Shown one piece after another: positions 50,170 to 60,708 of a DNA stretch of 64,000 nt (position 1 is its first letter; every line of letters starts with the position of its first letter). Both the position numbers and the translations under genes were made by a program. The notes under the pieces were generated by a model. The model had not been told where the DNA came from. It was given only the letters and a program-made list of their open reading frames with translations, and did no database searches. The stretch comes from Klebsiella sp. WP3-W18-ESBL-02 (GTDB taxonomy: Bacteria > Pseudomonadota > Gammaproteobacteria > Enterobacterales > Enterobacteriaceae), in the NCBI RefSeq assembly GCF_014168815.1, contig NZ_AP021972.1, positions 992,001 through 1,056,000 on the forward strand, written 5' to 3'.

Positions 50170-50945
50170 AAAAAGCCCTACTGGTGGTGAGCTTCGGCAC
50201 CAGCTACCACGATACCTGCGAGAAGAATATTGTCGCCTGCGAACGCGAACTGGCGGCCAGTTGCCCCGATCGTGACCTGTTCCGCGCCTTTACCTCGGGC
50301 ATGATTATCCGCAAGCTGAAAGCCCGCGACGGCATTGAAACCGATACGCCGCTTGAGGCGCTGCAAAAGCTTGCGGACCTCGGCTATGACGATGTGGCGG
50401 TTCAGTCGCTGCACATTATCAATGGCGACGAGTACGAGAAAATTGCCCGCGAAGTACAGAGCCTGCGCCCGCTGTTTAAACGCCTGACCCTCGGCACGCC
50501 GCTGCTGAGCGGCCACGACGACTATGTGCGTCTGATGGAGGCGCTCACCCAACAAATGCCTGCGCTGAACGCCAACGAAAAGGTGGTGTTTATGGGCCAC
50601 GGCGCCAGCCACCACGCCTTTGCTGCCTACGCCTGCCTCGACCATATGATGACCGCCCAGCGCTTCCCGGCGCGGGTTGGCGCGGTGGAGAGCTACCCGG
50701 AAGTGGAGGTGCTGATTGAGAGCATGAGCAGAGAGGGCGTCAGCGCCGTACACCTGATGCCGCTGATGCTGGTGGCGGGCGACCACGCTATCAACGACAT
50801 GGCCTCCGACGAAGAAGATTCGTGGAAGACGCTGTTTAACGCGGCGGGCATTCCGGCTACGCCGTGGCTGTGCGGGCTGGGCGAAAACCCGGTGGTGCGC
50901 GCCATGTTTGTTGACCATTTACAGCAGTCTCTGGAGGCAGCATGA
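50166..50945 (+). CDS. cbiK: anaerobic cobaltochelatase CbiK
   Basis: 259 residues (Salmonella 264). A class II chelatase that inserts Co2+ into sirohydrochlorin, the entry step of the cobalt-early route. It begins KKALLVVSFGTSYHDTCEKN; metal-binding His lies in FMGHGASHHAF and in LMLVAGDHAINDM. No signal peptide, so the enzyme is cytosolic, unlike some exported relatives. Its presence with CbiD and CbiG shows the pathway is anaerobic. Overlaps cbiL by four bases. Confidence 0.95.
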   Translation: MKKALLVVSFGTSYHDTCEKNIVACERELAASCPDRDLFRAFTSGMIIRKLKARDGIETDTPLEALQKLADLGYDDVAVQSLHIINGDEYEKIAREVQSLRPLFKRLTLGTPLLSGHDDYVRLMEALTQQMPALNANEKVVFMGHGASHHAFAAYACLDHMMTAQRFPARVGAVESYPEVEVLIESMSREGVSAVHLMPLMLVAGDHAINDMASDEEDSWKTLFNAAGIPATPWLCGLGENPVVRAMFVDHLQQSLEAA

Positions 50946-51655
50946 GCGGCAAACTGTATGCCCTGAGCACCGGGCCGGGTGCGTCTGACCTGATTACCAT
51001 TCGCGCGGCGCGCATTCTGGGCTCGCTGGATATTCTTTACGCCCCGGCTGGCCGCAAAGGCGGCGACAGCCTGGCGCTCTCCATCGTGCGCGAATACCTC
51101 GGCGAACAGACCGAAGTACGCTGCTGCCACTTCCCGATGAGCGCCGACAGCGCTGAAAAAGAGGCCGTCTGGGATGACGTTTCGGCGGCGCTGGTACGCG
51201 AAGTGGAAGCCGGGAAGCGCGTGGGCTTTATCACCCTCGGTGACGCGATGCTGTTCAGCACCTGGGTCTTTTTACTCCAGCGCATTGGCAGCCCTGAGTG
51301 GCTGGAGATTGTGCCCGGCGTGACCTCGTTCGCTGCCATTGCCGCGCGCAGCAAAACGCCGCTGGCAATGGAACAGCAGTCGCTGGCGGTGGTCGCCTGC
51401 ACCGCGCCGGAAGACGAGATTGAACGCGCGCTGGCGCAGCACGACAGCCTGGTGCTGATGAAAGTCTATGGCCGTTTTCCGCGTATTAAAGCGCTGCTGG
51501 CAAAAGCAGGACTGCTGGATAACGCACTGCTGATGGCCGAGGCGACGCTGCCGGGTGAACAGTGCTGGCGGCATTTAGGCGAGGTCGCTGACGACCTGCC
51601 GCTGCCGTATTTCTCCACCATTCTGGTGAATAAACAGTGGGAGCAAGGAAAATGA
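50942..51655 (+). CDS. cbiL: cobalt-precorrin-2 C20-methyltransferase CbiL
   Basis: 237 residues, the Salmonella length. A tetrapyrrole methylase with [28 protein letters not shown] and [14 protein letters not shown]. It methylates C20, the first methylation after cobalt insertion. ATG 50942 overlaps cbiK, and the gene overlaps cbiM by four bases. Confidence 0.95.
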   Translation: MSGKLYALSTGPGASDLITIRAARILGSLDILYAPAGRKGGDSLALSIVREYLGEQTEVRCCHFPMSADSAEKEAVWDDVSAALVREVEAGKRVGFITLGDAMLFSTWVFLLQRIGSPEWLEIVPGVTSFAAIAARSKTPLAMEQQSLAVVACTAPEDEIERALAQHDSLVLMKVYGRFPRIKALLAKAGLLDNALLMAEATLPGEQCWRHLGEVADDLPLPYFSTILVNKQWEQGK

Positions 51656-52389
51656 AACTGGAACAACAGCTGAAGCAGTTATCGCTCAGTGGATTCGCGG
51701 CGGCGATACTGCTGCTGGTGGTACCGCAAGAAGCCTTTGCGATGCACATCATGGAAGGCTTCCTGCCGCCGATGTGGGCGCTGGCCTGGTGGCTGCTGTT
51801 CCTGCCGTGCCTATGGTACGGGCTGGTTCGCCTGCGCCGCATCGTGCAGGAAGACAGCAACCAGAAGGTGCTGCTGGCGCTGTGCGGGGCGTTTATTTTT
51901 GTCCTCTCGGCATTGAAGATCCCGTCCGTCACCGGGAGCTGCTCGCACCCGACCGGCGTGGGGCTGGCAGTCATTTTGTTCGGGCCGGGCGTAGTGGCTA
52001 TTCTGGGGGCGATCGTACTGTTGTTCCAGGCGCTGCTGCTGGCTCACGGCGGCCTGACGACGCTTGGCGCTAACGGCATGTCAATGGCGGTAATTGGGCC
52101 AATCGTCGGCTATCTGGTGTGGAAGATGGCCTGTAAGGCCGGGTTCCGCCGCGATGTGTCGGTGTTCCTGTGCGCCATGCTGGCGGACCTGGCGACCTAC
52201 TTTGTCACCTCTCTCCAGTTGGGCGTGGCCTTTCCGGATCCGCAGGCGGGCTTTGTTGGATCGAGCCTGAAGTTTATGGGGATCTTTTGCCTGACTCAGG
52301 TTCCTATCGCCATTGCCGAAGGCTTGCTGACGGTGATGATCTACGACCAGTTAACCAAGCGACAGCTGATCGCCACTGAGGGGCGCTAA
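51652..52389 (+). CDS. cbiM: cobalt ECF transporter substrate-binding subunit CbiM
   Basis: 245 residues from ATG 51652, after AAGGA. A signal peptide (1-30, ending QEAFA) is followed by [10 protein letters not shown]; in this family the processed N-terminal Met-His binds Co2+. About six membrane helices follow, with [13 protein letters not shown] and [15 protein letters not shown]. With CbiN, CbiQ and CbiO it forms an energy-coupling-factor cobalt importer. Its place inside the operon ties metal uptake to cofactor synthesis. Confidence 0.96.
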   Translation: MKLEQQLKQLSLSGFAAAILLLVVPQEAFAMHIMEGFLPPMWALAWWLLFLPCLWYGLVRLRRIVQEDSNQKVLLALCGAFIFVLSALKIPSVTGSCSHPTGVGLAVILFGPGVVAILGAIVLLFQALLLAHGGLTTLGANGMSMAVIGPIVGYLVWKMACKAGFRRDVSVFLCAMLADLATYFVTSLQLGVAFPDPQAGFVGSSLKFMGIFCLTQVPIAIAEGLLTVMIYDQLTKRQLIATEGR

Positions 52390-52390
52390 A

Positions 52391-52672
52391 ATGAAAAAGA
52401 CATTAATCCTGCTGGCGATGGTGATTGCGCTGGTTATCCTGCCGTTCTTTATCAACCATGGCGGCGAATACGGTGGTTCTGACGATCAGGCTGAAGGCGT
52501 GATTAGCGCCGTTGATCCAGGCTATAAGCCGTGGTTCCAGCCGCTCTATGAACCGGCAAGCGGCGAAATTGAGAGCCTGCTATTTACCCTGCAGGGTTCC
52601 CTCGGCGCGGCGGTGATTTTCTACATTCTCGGCTACTACAAGGGCCGCCAGCGCCATGATGACCGGGCTTGA
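52391..52672 (+). CDS. cbiN: cobalt transporter accessory subunit CbiN
   Basis: 93 residues. Two membrane helices, one at each end (MKKTLILLAMVIALVILPFF and about 60-80), with an extracytoplasmic loop containing GGSDDQAEGVI and WFQPLYEPASGEIESLLF. CbiN contacts CbiM and is needed to load cobalt. It begins one base after the cbiM stop and overlaps cbiQ by 14 bases from the chosen start. Confidence 0.95.
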   Translation: MKKTLILLAMVIALVILPFFINHGGEYGGSDDQAEGVISAVDPGYKPWFQPLYEPASGEIESLLFTLQGSLGAAVIFYILGYYKGRQRHDDRA

Positions 52673-53336
52673 TAGGCTGAGTTACCAAAGCCGCTGGTTT
52701 CACGTGCAGCCAGAGCGAAAGTTTCTGCTCTGGCTGCTGATGATGGTGCTGGCCTTTAGCCTGCCGCCGCTCGGACAGGCGCTGCTGATGGCACTGACGG
52801 CGGGTTTTACCTGCTGGCTGCTGCGTATCTCGCTGTGGCGCTGGCTTCGCTGGATGGCGCTGCCGCTGGGCTTTCTGCTGGTAGGCGTGGTGACGATTGT
52901 TTTTAGCGTCAGCCGCGACCCGCACGCGCTGCTGGTGAGCGTGCCGCTGGGTTCGTTCTCGCTCGGCATCACCACCGCCGGGCTTGCGACCGCCAACGCG
53001 ACCTTCTGGCGCAGCCTGGCCGCATTGTCCGCGACCTTCTGGCTGGTGTTGAATCTGCCGTTCCCGCAGCTTATCGTGCTGCTCAAACGCGGACGAGTGC
53101 CGCGCCTGCTGATCGAGCAGATCCTGCTGACCTGGCGCTTTATCTTTATCCTGCTGGACGAGGCGATGGCGATCCACCGGGCGCAGACGCTGCGCTTTGG
53201 TTATCGCAACGTTCGTCTGGGCTACCGCTCGCTGGCGATGCTGGTCAGCCTGCTGTTTACGCGTGTTTTAATCCGCTATCAGCAGATGAGCACCGTACTG
53301 GATATCAAACTGTATCAAGGTGATTTTCACCTCTAA
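52659..53336 (+). CDS. cbiQ: cobalt ECF transporter transmembrane subunit CbiQ
   Basis: 225 residues from ATG 52659, matching Salmonella CbiQ (MTGLDRLSYQSRW). An ATG three bases earlier is equally placed and cannot be excluded. Four to six membrane helices and two coupling segments, QLIVLLKRGRVPRLLIEQ and HRAQTLRFGY, which contact the ATPase CbiO. Eight bases separate it from cbiO. Confidence 0.94.
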   Translation: MTGLDRLSYQSRWFHVQPERKFLLWLLMMVLAFSLPPLGQALLMALTAGFTCWLLRISLWRWLRWMALPLGFLLVGVVTIVFSVSRDPHALLVSVPLGSFSLGITTAGLATANATFWRSLAALSATFWLVLNLPFPQLIVLLKRGRVPRLLIEQILLTWRFIFILLDEAMAIHRAQTLRFGYRNVRLGYRSLAMLVSLLFTRVLIRYQQMSTVLDIKLYQGDFHL

Positions 53337-53344
53337 GGAACGCC

Positions 53345-54151
53345 ATGCTGGCTACCACTGACCTTTGGTTTCGCTACCAGCAGGAACCGACGCTCAAAGG
53401 GCTGACGCTGGACTTCTCGCGCCAGGCCGTCACCGGCCTCGTTGGGGCGAACGGCTGCGGAAAATCGACGCTGTTTATGAACCTCAGCGGGCTGCTGCGC
53501 CCACAGCAGGGGGCAGTGCTGTGGCAGGGCAAGCCGCTGGACTACAGTAAGCGCGGGCTGCTGGCGCTGCGCCAGCAGGTAGCGACCGTATTCCAGGACC
53601 CGGAGCAGCAGATTTTCTACACCGATATTGATAGCGATATCGCCTTTAGCCTGCGTAATCTGGGCGTTCCGGAAACGGAAATTGCCCGCCGGGTAGACGA
53701 CGCGCTGACGCTGGTTGATGCCCAGCACTTCCGTCAGCAGCCGATTCAATGCCTGAGCCACGGGCAGAAAAAACGGGTGGCGATTGCCGGTGCGCTGGTA
53801 TTACAGGCGCGCTACCTGCTGCTGGATGAACCGACCGCCGGGCTGGACCCCTCCGGGCGCGCGCAGATGATCGATATCATCAAACGCATCGTGGCGCAGG
53901 GAAATCATGTGGTGATTTCCAGCCACGATATTGATTTAATTTATGAAGTTAGCGACGCAGTATACGTGCTGCGCCACGGCGAAGTGCTGGCTGAGGGCGA
54001 GCCGGGCGAGGTGTTTGCCCGTACAGCACTGATTGAACAAGCGGGGTTGAGCCAGCCATGGCTGGTGAAGCTGCATGCGGAGCTGGGGCTGCCGCTGTGT
54101 AAAACCGAGGCGGAATTTTTCCGCCGGATGCGTGAAAAAGGAACCGTATGA
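53345..54151 (+). CDS. cbiO: cobalt ECF transporter ATPase CbiO
   Basis: 268 residues (Salmonella 271). ABC ATPase: Walker [12 protein letters not shown]-loop in [10 protein letters not shown], signature [15 protein letters not shown] (SHGQ instead of SGGQ, as is common in CbiO), Walker [14 protein letters not shown] and switch [11 protein letters not shown]. Powers the CbiMNQ complex. ATG 53345 follows AAGGA. Overlaps cbiP by four bases. Confidence 0.96.
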   Translation: MLATTDLWFRYQQEPTLKGLTLDFSRQAVTGLVGANGCGKSTLFMNLSGLLRPQQGAVLWQGKPLDYSKRGLLALRQQVATVFQDPEQQIFYTDIDSDIAFSLRNLGVPETEIARRVDDALTLVDAQHFRQQPIQCLSHGQKKRVAIAGALVLQARYLLLDEPTAGLDPSGRAQMIDIIKRIVAQGNHVVISSHDIDLIYEVSDAVYVLRHGEVLAEGEPGEVFARTALIEQAGLSQPWLVKLHAELGLPLCKTEAEFFRRMREKGTV

Positions 54152-55665
54152 CACAGGCCATTATGTTGCAGGGCACCGCCTCCGATGTTGGGAAAAGTAT
54201 GCTGGTGGCGGGGCTATGCCGGATTTTTTATCAGGATGGCCTGCGCTGCGCGCCGTTTAAATCGCAGAATATGGCGCTCAATTCCGGCATTACCCCAGAT
54301 GGCAAAGAGATGGGGCGCGCACAGATTTTTCAGGCGGAAGCGGCGGGCATTGCGCCGGATGTGCGGATGAACCCGATTCTGCTCAAGCCAACCAGCGACC
54401 GCAAAGCGCAGATTGTACTGATGGGCGAAGTGGCGAGCGATATGGACGCTGTCAGCTATCACGACTACAAGCCGCGCCTGCGCGAGCAGATTCTCAGCGT
54501 CTACCGGAGTCTGGCGAGCGAGTATGAGGTGCTGGTACTGGAAGGGGCGGGCAGCCCGGCGGAGATTAACCTGCGTGACCGCGATATCGTCAATATGGGC
54601 ATGGCCGAGATGGCGCAGTGCCCGGTGATTCTGGTGGCCGATATAGACCGGGGCGGCGTGTTTGCCGCTATCTACGGTACCCTGGCGCTGCTGCGCGAGC
54701 ACGAACGGGCGCGGGTGAAAGGGGTGATTATCAATAAGTTTCGCGGCGACGTTGCGCTGCTGCACTCTGGTATTGAACAGATTGAAGCGCTGACTCATGT
54801 GCCGGTGCTGGGCGTGATGCCGTGGCTGGAAGTTGACCTGGAAGATGAAGACGGCGTGGCGCTGCAAAAGGGCAAATACCGTCACGCGGCAGCGTATGAG
54901 ATTGACGTGGCGGTGGTGCAACTGCCGCATATCTCTAACTTTACCGACTTCAACGCGCTGGCGGCGCAGCCGGACGTGCGGGTGCGCTATGTCCGGCATG
55001 CGGAAGATTTGTCCGGCGCTGACCTGATTATCCTGCCCGGCAGTAAAAATACGCTGGGCGACTTGCTGTGGTTGCAGGATAACGGGCTGGCGCACGGCGT
55101 TTTACTGGCGCAGCGTCAGGGCGTGCCGGTGCTGGGTATTTGCGGCGGTTATCAGATGTTGGGCGATACGCTCATCGATGACGTGGAGTCAGGGTTGGGC
55201 TCGCTGCCCGGCTTAGGGCTGCTAAACGTGGTGACGCGCTTTGCGCCGACGAAAACCACCACGCAGGCCACCGCGACGCTCGGCGATGCGCTGCCGGGCT
55301 GGCTGGCGCCGGTCTCTGGTCTGCCGCTGTGCGGCTATGAAATTCATATGGGTGAAACCACGCCGTCAGGAGACGGTCGTGCGCTGATGCAGCTGTGTAA
55401 AAACGGTCAGTACAGCGCGGATGGCGCGGTCAGCGAAGATGGGCTGGTCTTTGGCACCTATTTGCACGGCCTGTTCGACAGCGATGCGTTTACCCGCGCG
55501 CTGGTTAACGGCTTACGTGAGCGCAAAGGGCTGGCGGCGCTTAACCACGATTTTCACTATGCAGAATATAAGGCGCAGCAGTTTGATATCCTGGCAGCAT
55601 CGATGCGTCAGCATATTGATATTGAAAAGATTTATACGATTATGCGCGAGTATCGAGAAGCCTAG
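54148..55665 (+). CDS. cbiP: cobyric acid synthase CbiP
   Basis: 505 residues (Salmonella 506). Amidates the b, d, e and g carboxylates of adenosylcobyrinate diamide. N-terminal ATPase [20 protein letters not shown], central [13 protein letters not shown], and a glutaminase domain with [10 protein letters not shown] and a late THLHGLFDS-like YLHGLFDS. It is the last gene of the cbi operon here; cobU, cobS and cobT, which follow it in Salmonella, are absent and must be elsewhere. Confidence 0.96.
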   Translation: MTQAIMLQGTASDVGKSMLVAGLCRIFYQDGLRCAPFKSQNMALNSGITPDGKEMGRAQIFQAEAAGIAPDVRMNPILLKPTSDRKAQIVLMGEVASDMDAVSYHDYKPRLREQILSVYRSLASEYEVLVLEGAGSPAEINLRDRDIVNMGMAEMAQCPVILVADIDRGGVFAAIYGTLALLREHERARVKGVIINKFRGDVALLHSGIEQIEALTHVPVLGVMPWLEVDLEDEDGVALQKGKYRHAAAYEIDVAVVQLPHISNFTDFNALAAQPDVRVRYVRHAEDLSGADLIILPGSKNTLGDLLWLQDNGLAHGVLLAQRQGVPVLGICGGYQMLGDTLIDDVESGLGSLPGLGLLNVVTRFAPTKTTTQATATLGDALPGWLAPVSGLPLCGYEIHMGETTPSGDGRALMQLCKNGQYSADGAVSEDGLVFGTYLHGLFDSDAFTRALVNGLRERKGLAALNHDFHYAEYKAQQFDILAASMRQHIDIEKIYTIMREYREA

Positions 55666-55716
55666 GGAAGGGGGCGCCATTCAACCGGGTGGCGCTGCGT
55701 TGGCTGAACGACGGGC

Positions 55717-55742
55717 AAAAAAAAACACCCTTAAGGGTGTCA
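55717..55742 (-). terminator. intrinsic terminator of the initiator tRNA operon
   Basis: Minus strand: perfect ACACCCTT/AAGGGTGT stem (55725-55740) followed by a run of Ts. It ends the tRNA transcript and faces the 3' end of cbiP. Confidence 0.9.
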
Positions 55743-55749
55743 TTTTAAT

Positions 55750-55826
<77 letters not shown>

Positions 55827-55870
55827 TCCGTCTTTACTCTTCATCGAGTAAACTTGCATCAGATTTTAAT

Positions 55871-55947
<77 letters not shown>

Positions 55948-55995
55948 TCCGTCATTACTCTTCCATCGAGTAACGTTACTGCTTCTGATTTTAAT

Positions 55996-56072
<77 letters not shown>

Positions 56073-56085
56073 TCCGTGGATGCGC

Positions 56086-56113
56086 ACTATACTCTGCTGA
56101 GCATTTGTTGCAA
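56086..56113 (-). promoter_or_regulatory. promoter of the initiator tRNA operon
   Basis: Minus strand: TTGCAA (-35, 56108-56113), 16-base spacer, TATAGT (-10, 56086-56091), followed by GCGC. The GC-rich discriminator is typical of stable-RNA promoters under stringent control. The start would lie about 56079. Confidence 0.75.
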
Positions 56114-56280
56114 CCCATTTTTGAGATAAATCACTCATTTTTTTATGACTTGTACGTATACGACACAATTTGCCTGTTTTTTGTACGTAATTATGACAAG
56201 CATGCGCGATCGCATTTCAATACCCCTGGCGGTTTGTTATCTTCAGCGGGCACTTACGATTATGCGGAATACAAGACACC

Positions 56281-57378
56281 ATGAAAGGACGTTGGGTTAA
56301 ATATGTGGCAACGGGCGCAATGCTGGCAATGCTGGCCGCCTGTTCGTCAAAACCGACCGATCGCGGTCAACAGTATAAAGACGGGAAATTCACCCAGCCT
56401 TTCTCTTTAGTCAACCAGCCTGATGCCGTGGGCGCGCCGATTAATGCCGGCGACTTTGCGCAGCAGGTCGGCCATATCCGAAACGCCTCTCCGCGCCTTT
56501 ACGGCAACCAGAGCAACGTTTATAGCGCCGTGCAGCAGTGGCTGCTCGCCGGCGGCGATACCCGCACCCTGCGCCAGTACGGTCTTGATGCCTGGCAGAT
56601 GGAAGGGACAGATAACTACGGTAACGTCCAGTTTACCGGTTACTACACGCCGGTGGTTGAGGCGCGCCATACGCGACAGGGCGAATTCCAGTACCCGATT
56701 TACCGCATGCCGCCTAAGCGCGGTAAGCTGCCTTCCCGCGCCGGCATTTACGCCGGACAGCTGAGTGATGACTACATTCTTGCCTACAGCAACTCGCTGA
56801 TGGATAACTTCATCATGGACGTACAGGGCAGCGGCTATATTGATTTCGGCGACGGCTCGCCGCTGAACTTCTTTAGCTACGCAGGGAAAAACGGCTGGGC
56901 ATATAAAAGCATTGGCAAAGTGCTGATCGACCGCGGCGAAGTGAAGCGCGAAGACATGTCGATGCAGGCGATTCGCCATTGGGGTGAAACCCACAGCGAA
57001 GCGGAAGTGCGCGAGCTGCTGGAGCAAAACCCGTCGTTCGTCTTCTTTAAACCGCAGTCCTTTGCGCCGGTAAAAGGCGCCAGCGCCGTACCGCTGGTGG
57101 GCCGAGCGTCGGTCGCCGCCGACCGCAACGTGATTCCGCCGGGCACGACGCTGCTGGCTGAAGTTCCGCAACTGGATAACAACGGCAAGTTTAACGGCCA
57201 GTATGAGCTGCGTCTGATGGTGGCGCTGGACGTCGGCGGCGCGATTAAAGGCCAGCACTTCGATATCTACCAGGGCATCGGCCCGGATGCCGGGCATCGC
57301 GCAGGCTGGTATAATCACTACGGACGCGTGTGGGTGCTGAAGACAGCGTCTAACGGCGGGAATGTGTTTAGCGGCTAG
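56281..57378 (+). CDS. mltA: membrane-bound lytic murein transglycosylase A
   Basis: 365 residues, the E. coli length. An outer-membrane lipoprotein with lipobox LAAC (mature Cys21). Cleaves peptidoglycan to 1,6-anhydro-muropeptides. The double-psi-barrel domain contains FTGYYTPVVEARHTRQGEF and a C-terminal GIGPDAGHRAGWYNHYGRVWVL, in which the Asp is the catalytic acid known near residue 308. ATG 56281 opens MKGRWVKYVATGAML. A REP pair follows. Confidence 0.97.
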   Translation: MKGRWVKYVATGAMLAMLAACSSKPTDRGQQYKDGKFTQPFSLVNQPDAVGAPINAGDFAQQVGHIRNASPRLYGNQSNVYSAVQQWLLAGGDTRTLRQYGLDAWQMEGTDNYGNVQFTGYYTPVVEARHTRQGEFQYPIYRMPPKRGKLPSRAGIYAGQLSDDYILAYSNSLMDNFIMDVQGSGYIDFGDGSPLNFFSYAGKNGWAYKSIGKVLIDRGEVKREDMSMQAIRHWGETHSEAEVRELLEQNPSFVFFKPQSFAPVKGASAVPLVGRASVAADRNVIPPGTTLLAEVPQLDNNGKFNGQYELRLMVALDVGGAIKGQHFDIYQGIGPDAGHRAGWYNHYGRVWVLKTASNGGNVFSG

Positions 57379-57449
57379 TGCCGGATGGCGCTTCGCTTAT
57401 CCGGCCTACATGATTGAGTAGGCCTGATAAGGCGTAGCCGCCATCAGGC
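57379..57449. repeat. BIME: two REP palindromes
   Basis: 57379-57410 (TGCCGGATGGCGCTTCGC, then TTATCCGGCCTACA) begins right at the mltA stop; 57418-57449 (GTAGGCCTGATAAGGCGTAG, then CCGCCATCAGGC) is the opposite orientation. They lie between mltA and tcdA. Confidence 0.9.
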
Positions 57450-57485
57450 GGTAATATCGCGCGAAATTTATGAGTTTGAGGTTTT

Positions 57486-58298
57486 ATGTCTGTGGTTATC
57501 AGTGACGCCTGGCGCCAGCGTTTTGGCGGCACGGCACGTTTGTACGGTGAAAAAGCGCTACAGGTCTTTGCTGACGCGCATGTGTGCGTGGTCGGTATTG
57601 GCGGCGTAGGCAGCTGGGCGGCGGAAGCGCTGGCGCGTACCGGCATCGGTGCGATCACGCTTATCGACATGGATGACGTGTGCGTTACCAACACTAACCG
57701 TCAGATCCACGCCCTTGGCGGCAACGTTGGGCTGGCAAAAGCTGAGGTCATGGCGGAGCGTATCCGGCTGATTAACCCCGAGTGCCGCGTGAGTGTCGTA
57801 GACGATTTTGTCACCCCGGATAATGTGGCGGAATACATGGGCGCGGGCTACAGCTACGTGGTCGATGCCATCGACAGCGTGCGGCCGAAGGCGGCGCTGA
57901 TTGCTTACTGCCGTCGCTATAAAGTGCCGCTGATCACAACCGGCGGGGCGGGCGGGCAAATCGACCCGACGCAGATTCAGGTCAGCGATCTGGCGAAAAC
58001 CATTCAGGACCCGCTGGCGGCCAAGCTGCGTGAGCGGCTGAAAAGCGAATTTGGCGTGGTGAAGAACAGCAAAGGTAAGCTGGGTGTGGACTGCGTGTTT
58101 TCCACCGAAGCGCTGGTCTACCCGCAGTCTGACGGGTCAGTGTGTGCCATGAAAAGCACCGCTGAGGGCCCTAAACGCATGGACTGCGCCTCGGGCTTTG
58201 GCGCGGCGACCATGGTGACCGCAACCTTTGGTTTTGTCGCGGTGTCCCATGCGCTGAAAAAGATGCTGGCGAAAGCGGAGCGTCAGGCTAGCGTCTGA
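57486..58298 (+). CDS. tcdA: tRNA threonylcarbamoyladenosine dehydratase TcdA
   Basis: 270 residues (E. coli 268; also known as CsdL). An E1-like adenylating enzyme that cyclises t6A at position 37 of ANN-reading tRNAs using [22 protein letters not shown] is the nucleotide loop, [13 protein letters not shown] the E1 signature, and a Cys in GVDCVFSTE corresponds to the reactive region. Works with the cysteine desulfurase pair CsdA-CsdE encoded next to it; its tail overlaps csdE by 16 bases on the opposite strand. Confidence 0.96.
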   Translation: MSVVISDAWRQRFGGTARLYGEKALQVFADAHVCVVGIGGVGSWAAEALARTGIGAITLIDMDDVCVTNTNRQIHALGGNVGLAKAEVMAERIRLINPECRVSVVDDFVTPDNVAEYMGAGYSYVVDAIDSVRPKAALIAYCRRYKVPLITTGGAGGQIDPTQIQVSDLAKTIQDPLAAKLRERLKSEFGVVKNSKGKLGVDCVFSTEALVYPQSDGSVCAMKSTAEGPKRMDCASGFGAATMVTATFGFVAVSHALKKMLAKAERQASV

Positions 58299-58732
58299 CG
58301 CGCGGCTTCTATCATGGCCTCGCTCAGGGCCATCAGGCCCTGAGAGCGAGAGGCGCTCAGTTGATCACGTAGCCCCAGTTCATCAAACAGGTTGAGCGGA
58401 TCGCCTGCCAGAATCTCCGCAGGCTGTTTGCCTTCTGCCGCCGTCAGCAGCACCGCCAGCAGCCCACGTACAATCCTTCCTTCGCTATCGCCAAAGAAGT
58501 GCAGCGTGCCGTCTGGCGCCTGGGTATAACCCAGCCAGACGCGGTTTTCGCAGCCGGGGATCTCGCGCGCTTGCGCTTTTAGATCTTCCGACAGCGCTGG
58601 AAGCTGTTTTCCTAATAGGATCAGTTGGCGGTATTTCTCTTCCCACTGCGAAAGCGCCGCAAACTGTTTTCGTAACGTATCTGGGGTTACGGTGGTGCCG
58701 AACGGGTGCCCGGCGAGTGAAGACGTCGTCAT
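58283..58732 (-). CDS. csdE: sulfur acceptor protein CsdE
   Basis: 149 residues (E. coli 147). A SufE-like protein that accepts persulfide sulfur from CsdA on Cys61 in [11 protein letters not shown]. The start codon overlaps the csdA stop (TAATG), so the two are translationally coupled. Its product then passes sulfur on, probably to TcdA-related modification. Confidence 0.95.
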   Translation of the reverse strand: MTTSSLAGHPFGTTVTPDTLRKQFAALSQWEEKYRQLILLGKQLPALSEDLKAQAREIPGCENRVWLGYTQAPDGTLHFFGDSEGRIVRGLLAVLLTAAEGKQPAEILAGDPLNLFDELGLRDQLSASRSQGLMALSEAMIEAARQTLA

Positions 58733-59937
58733 TAGTCCACCAGAAGTTCGAGCGCACGGTCGACGGCGCTGACCAGCGCCTGTACGTCGTCCTGCGTATT
58801 GTAAGGGGCAAACGAGGCGCGCAGCGTACCGCTCACGCCCAGCGCCGCCAGCAGCGGTTGAGCGCAGTGCTGACCGGCGCGCAGGGCGATGCCGTATTCG
58901 GCCAGCAGCGTCACCATATCGCTGTGGTGAACGCCAGCAAAATCAAAGGCCAGCAGGCTGGAGTCCTGGCAGCGGAAAGAGCGGAAGCCCGGGCGTTTTG
59001 CCAGTTCTTCCTCCGCAAGCGTCGCCAGACCCCGGCTCCAGGATTCGGCCTGTTCCATGTCGATATCGGACAGCCACTCCAGCGCCGCGCTGAGACCAAT
59101 CACTCCGGCAACGTTTGGCGTACCGGCCTCCAGACGATAAGGCACCGGCTGAGTGGTGAAACCGTCGAAGGTCACTTCGCTAATCATTTTGCCGCCGCCG
59201 AGCCATGGGGTCATGGCATTCAGCAGTTCGCTTTTACCGTATAGCACGCCGATGCCGGTGGGCCCGTAGAGCTTATGGCCGGAAAAAGCGTAGAAGTCGA
59301 TATCCAGCGCCTGAACGTCGGCGGGGAAGTGCACCGCCCCCTGGGCTCCGTCCACCATCACCACCATGCCTGCCCGATGGGCGAGGGCAATGGCGCGCGA
59401 TAAATTCGGACAGCCACCGGTCACGTTCGACATTTGCCCCAGCGCCAGAATGCGGCTGCGCGGGGTGATGAGCGTCGTCAGTTGCTCGACATCCGGCAGA
59501 CGATCGGTGCCGAGAGGCAGCTGCACAATCTTTGCGCCGGTCTGCTCGGCAACCATCAGCCATGGCACCAGGTTAGCGTGGTGCTCGGCCACGCTCACAA
59601 TAATCTCATCGCCCGGCTGCAGACGCGGGCGGGCGTAGCACTGGGCCACCATATTGATGGCCTCGGTGGTGCCGCGCGTCCAGACAATGTCTTTGCCGCT
59701 CGGGGCGTTCAGCCAGCGGGCTACCTGCTCGCGAGCGGCCTCATAGCGCGCGGTTAAGCGCTGGGCTTCGGCAAACTGGCTGCGGTGCACGTTACCCGCG
59801 CTGAGCGAATAAAAATGATTTGTCGCCTCGATCACCGCCAGTGGCTTTAACGCGGTGGCGGCGCTATCAAGGTACACCCCGGCATCATGCAGGGCGGGAA
59901 ACTGGGCGCGAAACTGTGCTGGGGAGAAGGCGTTCAT
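58732..59937 (-). CDS. csdA: cysteine desulfurase CsdA
   Basis: 401 residues from ATG 59937, the E. coli length; the open frame extends 90 bases further but without homologous protein. A class V aminotransferase-fold PLP enzyme. PLP Lys in [11 protein letters not shown], catalytic Cys358 in [11 protein letters not shown]. Releases sulfur from cysteine as persulfide for CsdE. Divergent from ygdI. Confidence 0.96.
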   Translation of the reverse strand: MNAFSPAQFRAQFPALHDAGVYLDSAATALKPLAVIEATNHFYSLSAGNVHRSQFAEAQRLTARYEAAREQVARWLNAPSGKDIVWTRGTTEAINMVAQCYARPRLQPGDEIIVSVAEHHANLVPWLMVAEQTGAKIVQLPLGTDRLPDVEQLTTLITPRSRILALGQMSNVTGGCPNLSRAIALAHRAGMVVMVDGAQGAVHFPADVQALDIDFYAFSGHKLYGPTGIGVLYGKSELLNAMTPWLGGGKMISEVTFDGFTTQPVPYRLEAGTPNVAGVIGLSAALEWLSDIDMEQAESWSRGLATLAEEELAKRPGFRSFRCQDSSLLAFDFAGVHHSDMVTLLAEYGIALRAGQHCAQPLLAALGVSGTLRASFAPYNTQDDVQALVSAVDRALELLVD

Positions 59938-60128
59938 GGAATTCCTCATATCAATAAGGAGATCGTCGCGCAAAATGCGCGTTGATACAAGACTTGTGCT
60001 CATCGTCGGAATTATCCGGAACTGCATACGCAGCCGCGTCAGTGTCTTATGCTGTTTAGTGTTGGGGAAAAATTAATCCCTGTTGTTAATCTAATATTGA
60101 ATAGCATAAGTCGCTGTAAGGAGAAAAA

Positions 60129-60356
60129 ATGAAAAAGACTGCCGCCATTATCTCTGCCTGTATGCTGACTTTCGCGCTGAGCGCCTGCGCTGGGCCGAAC
60201 TACGTGATACACACCAATGATGGTCGAAGCATCGTGTCTGAAGGGAAACCGCAGACGGATAATGATACCGGTTTGATTTCGTATAAAGATGCGAACGGTG
60301 TGAAACAGCAGATTAATCACAGCGAAGTGAAAGAGATGGTCGCGCTGGAGAAATAA
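60129..60356 (+). CDS. ygdI: small lipoprotein YgdI (DUF903)
   Basis: 75 residues, the E. coli length. Signal peptide with lipobox ALSAC, then a DUF903 domain (YVIHTNDGRSIVSEGKPQTDNDTG). A paralogue of YgdR. Preceded by AAGGAG. Function is unknown; both proteins are outer-membrane or periplasmic lipoproteins by prediction. Confidence 0.95.
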   Translation: MKKTAAIISACMLTFALSACAGPNYVIHTNDGRSIVSEGKPQTDNDTGLISYKDANGVKQQINHSEVKEMVALEK

Positions 60357-60373
60357 GGGGCGATCGTCCGGGC

Positions 60374-60580
60374 AAAAAAAAGCACCGCAATCAGGCGGTG
60401 CTACATTAATCACTATGGACAGACAGGGTAAATGTACAGGAAGTGAAAAAGGGTAGCTTTGCTACCGTGATCTGAATTGCAGACCAATTGCAAACACAAC
60501 AACACAACATCACAACCGTAAGCCAAAAGCCCTTCAGAACACGCATTCCGAAAAAAGCTTCTCGTTCCGGCTCAGGAAGT
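60374..60580 (-). ncRNA. gcvB: GcvB small RNA
   Basis: About 207 bases (E. coli 205), divergent from gcvA. The 5' end ACTTCCTGAGCC at 60580, the long G/U-rich seed region R1 (about 60489-60518, minus strand GGTTGTGATGTTGTGTTGTT), the ACGGTAGCAAAGCTACC hairpin and the final AGCACCGC/GCGGTGCT terminator with eight Ts all match E. coli GcvB. It uses Hfq to repress many peptide and amino-acid transporters and is activated by GcvA. It fills most of the 352-base interval between ygdI and gcvA. Confidence 0.96.
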
Positions 60581-60708
60581 GCCGCCATGATAGGTATTTG
60601 CTGGTAGAAGCTCAACGGACAAATTATAATGGCTCAGATAAAAAAAACTAATAGGTTAACTGTTGTTTCCTATTTGTTAAATTCAATTAACAATTGGGTT
60701 CTGGGACC

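Noticed and set aside
60406..60615. 69-codon open frame on the minus strand beside gcvA
   Set aside because: It is the chance translation of the GcvB sRNA and its promoter region.
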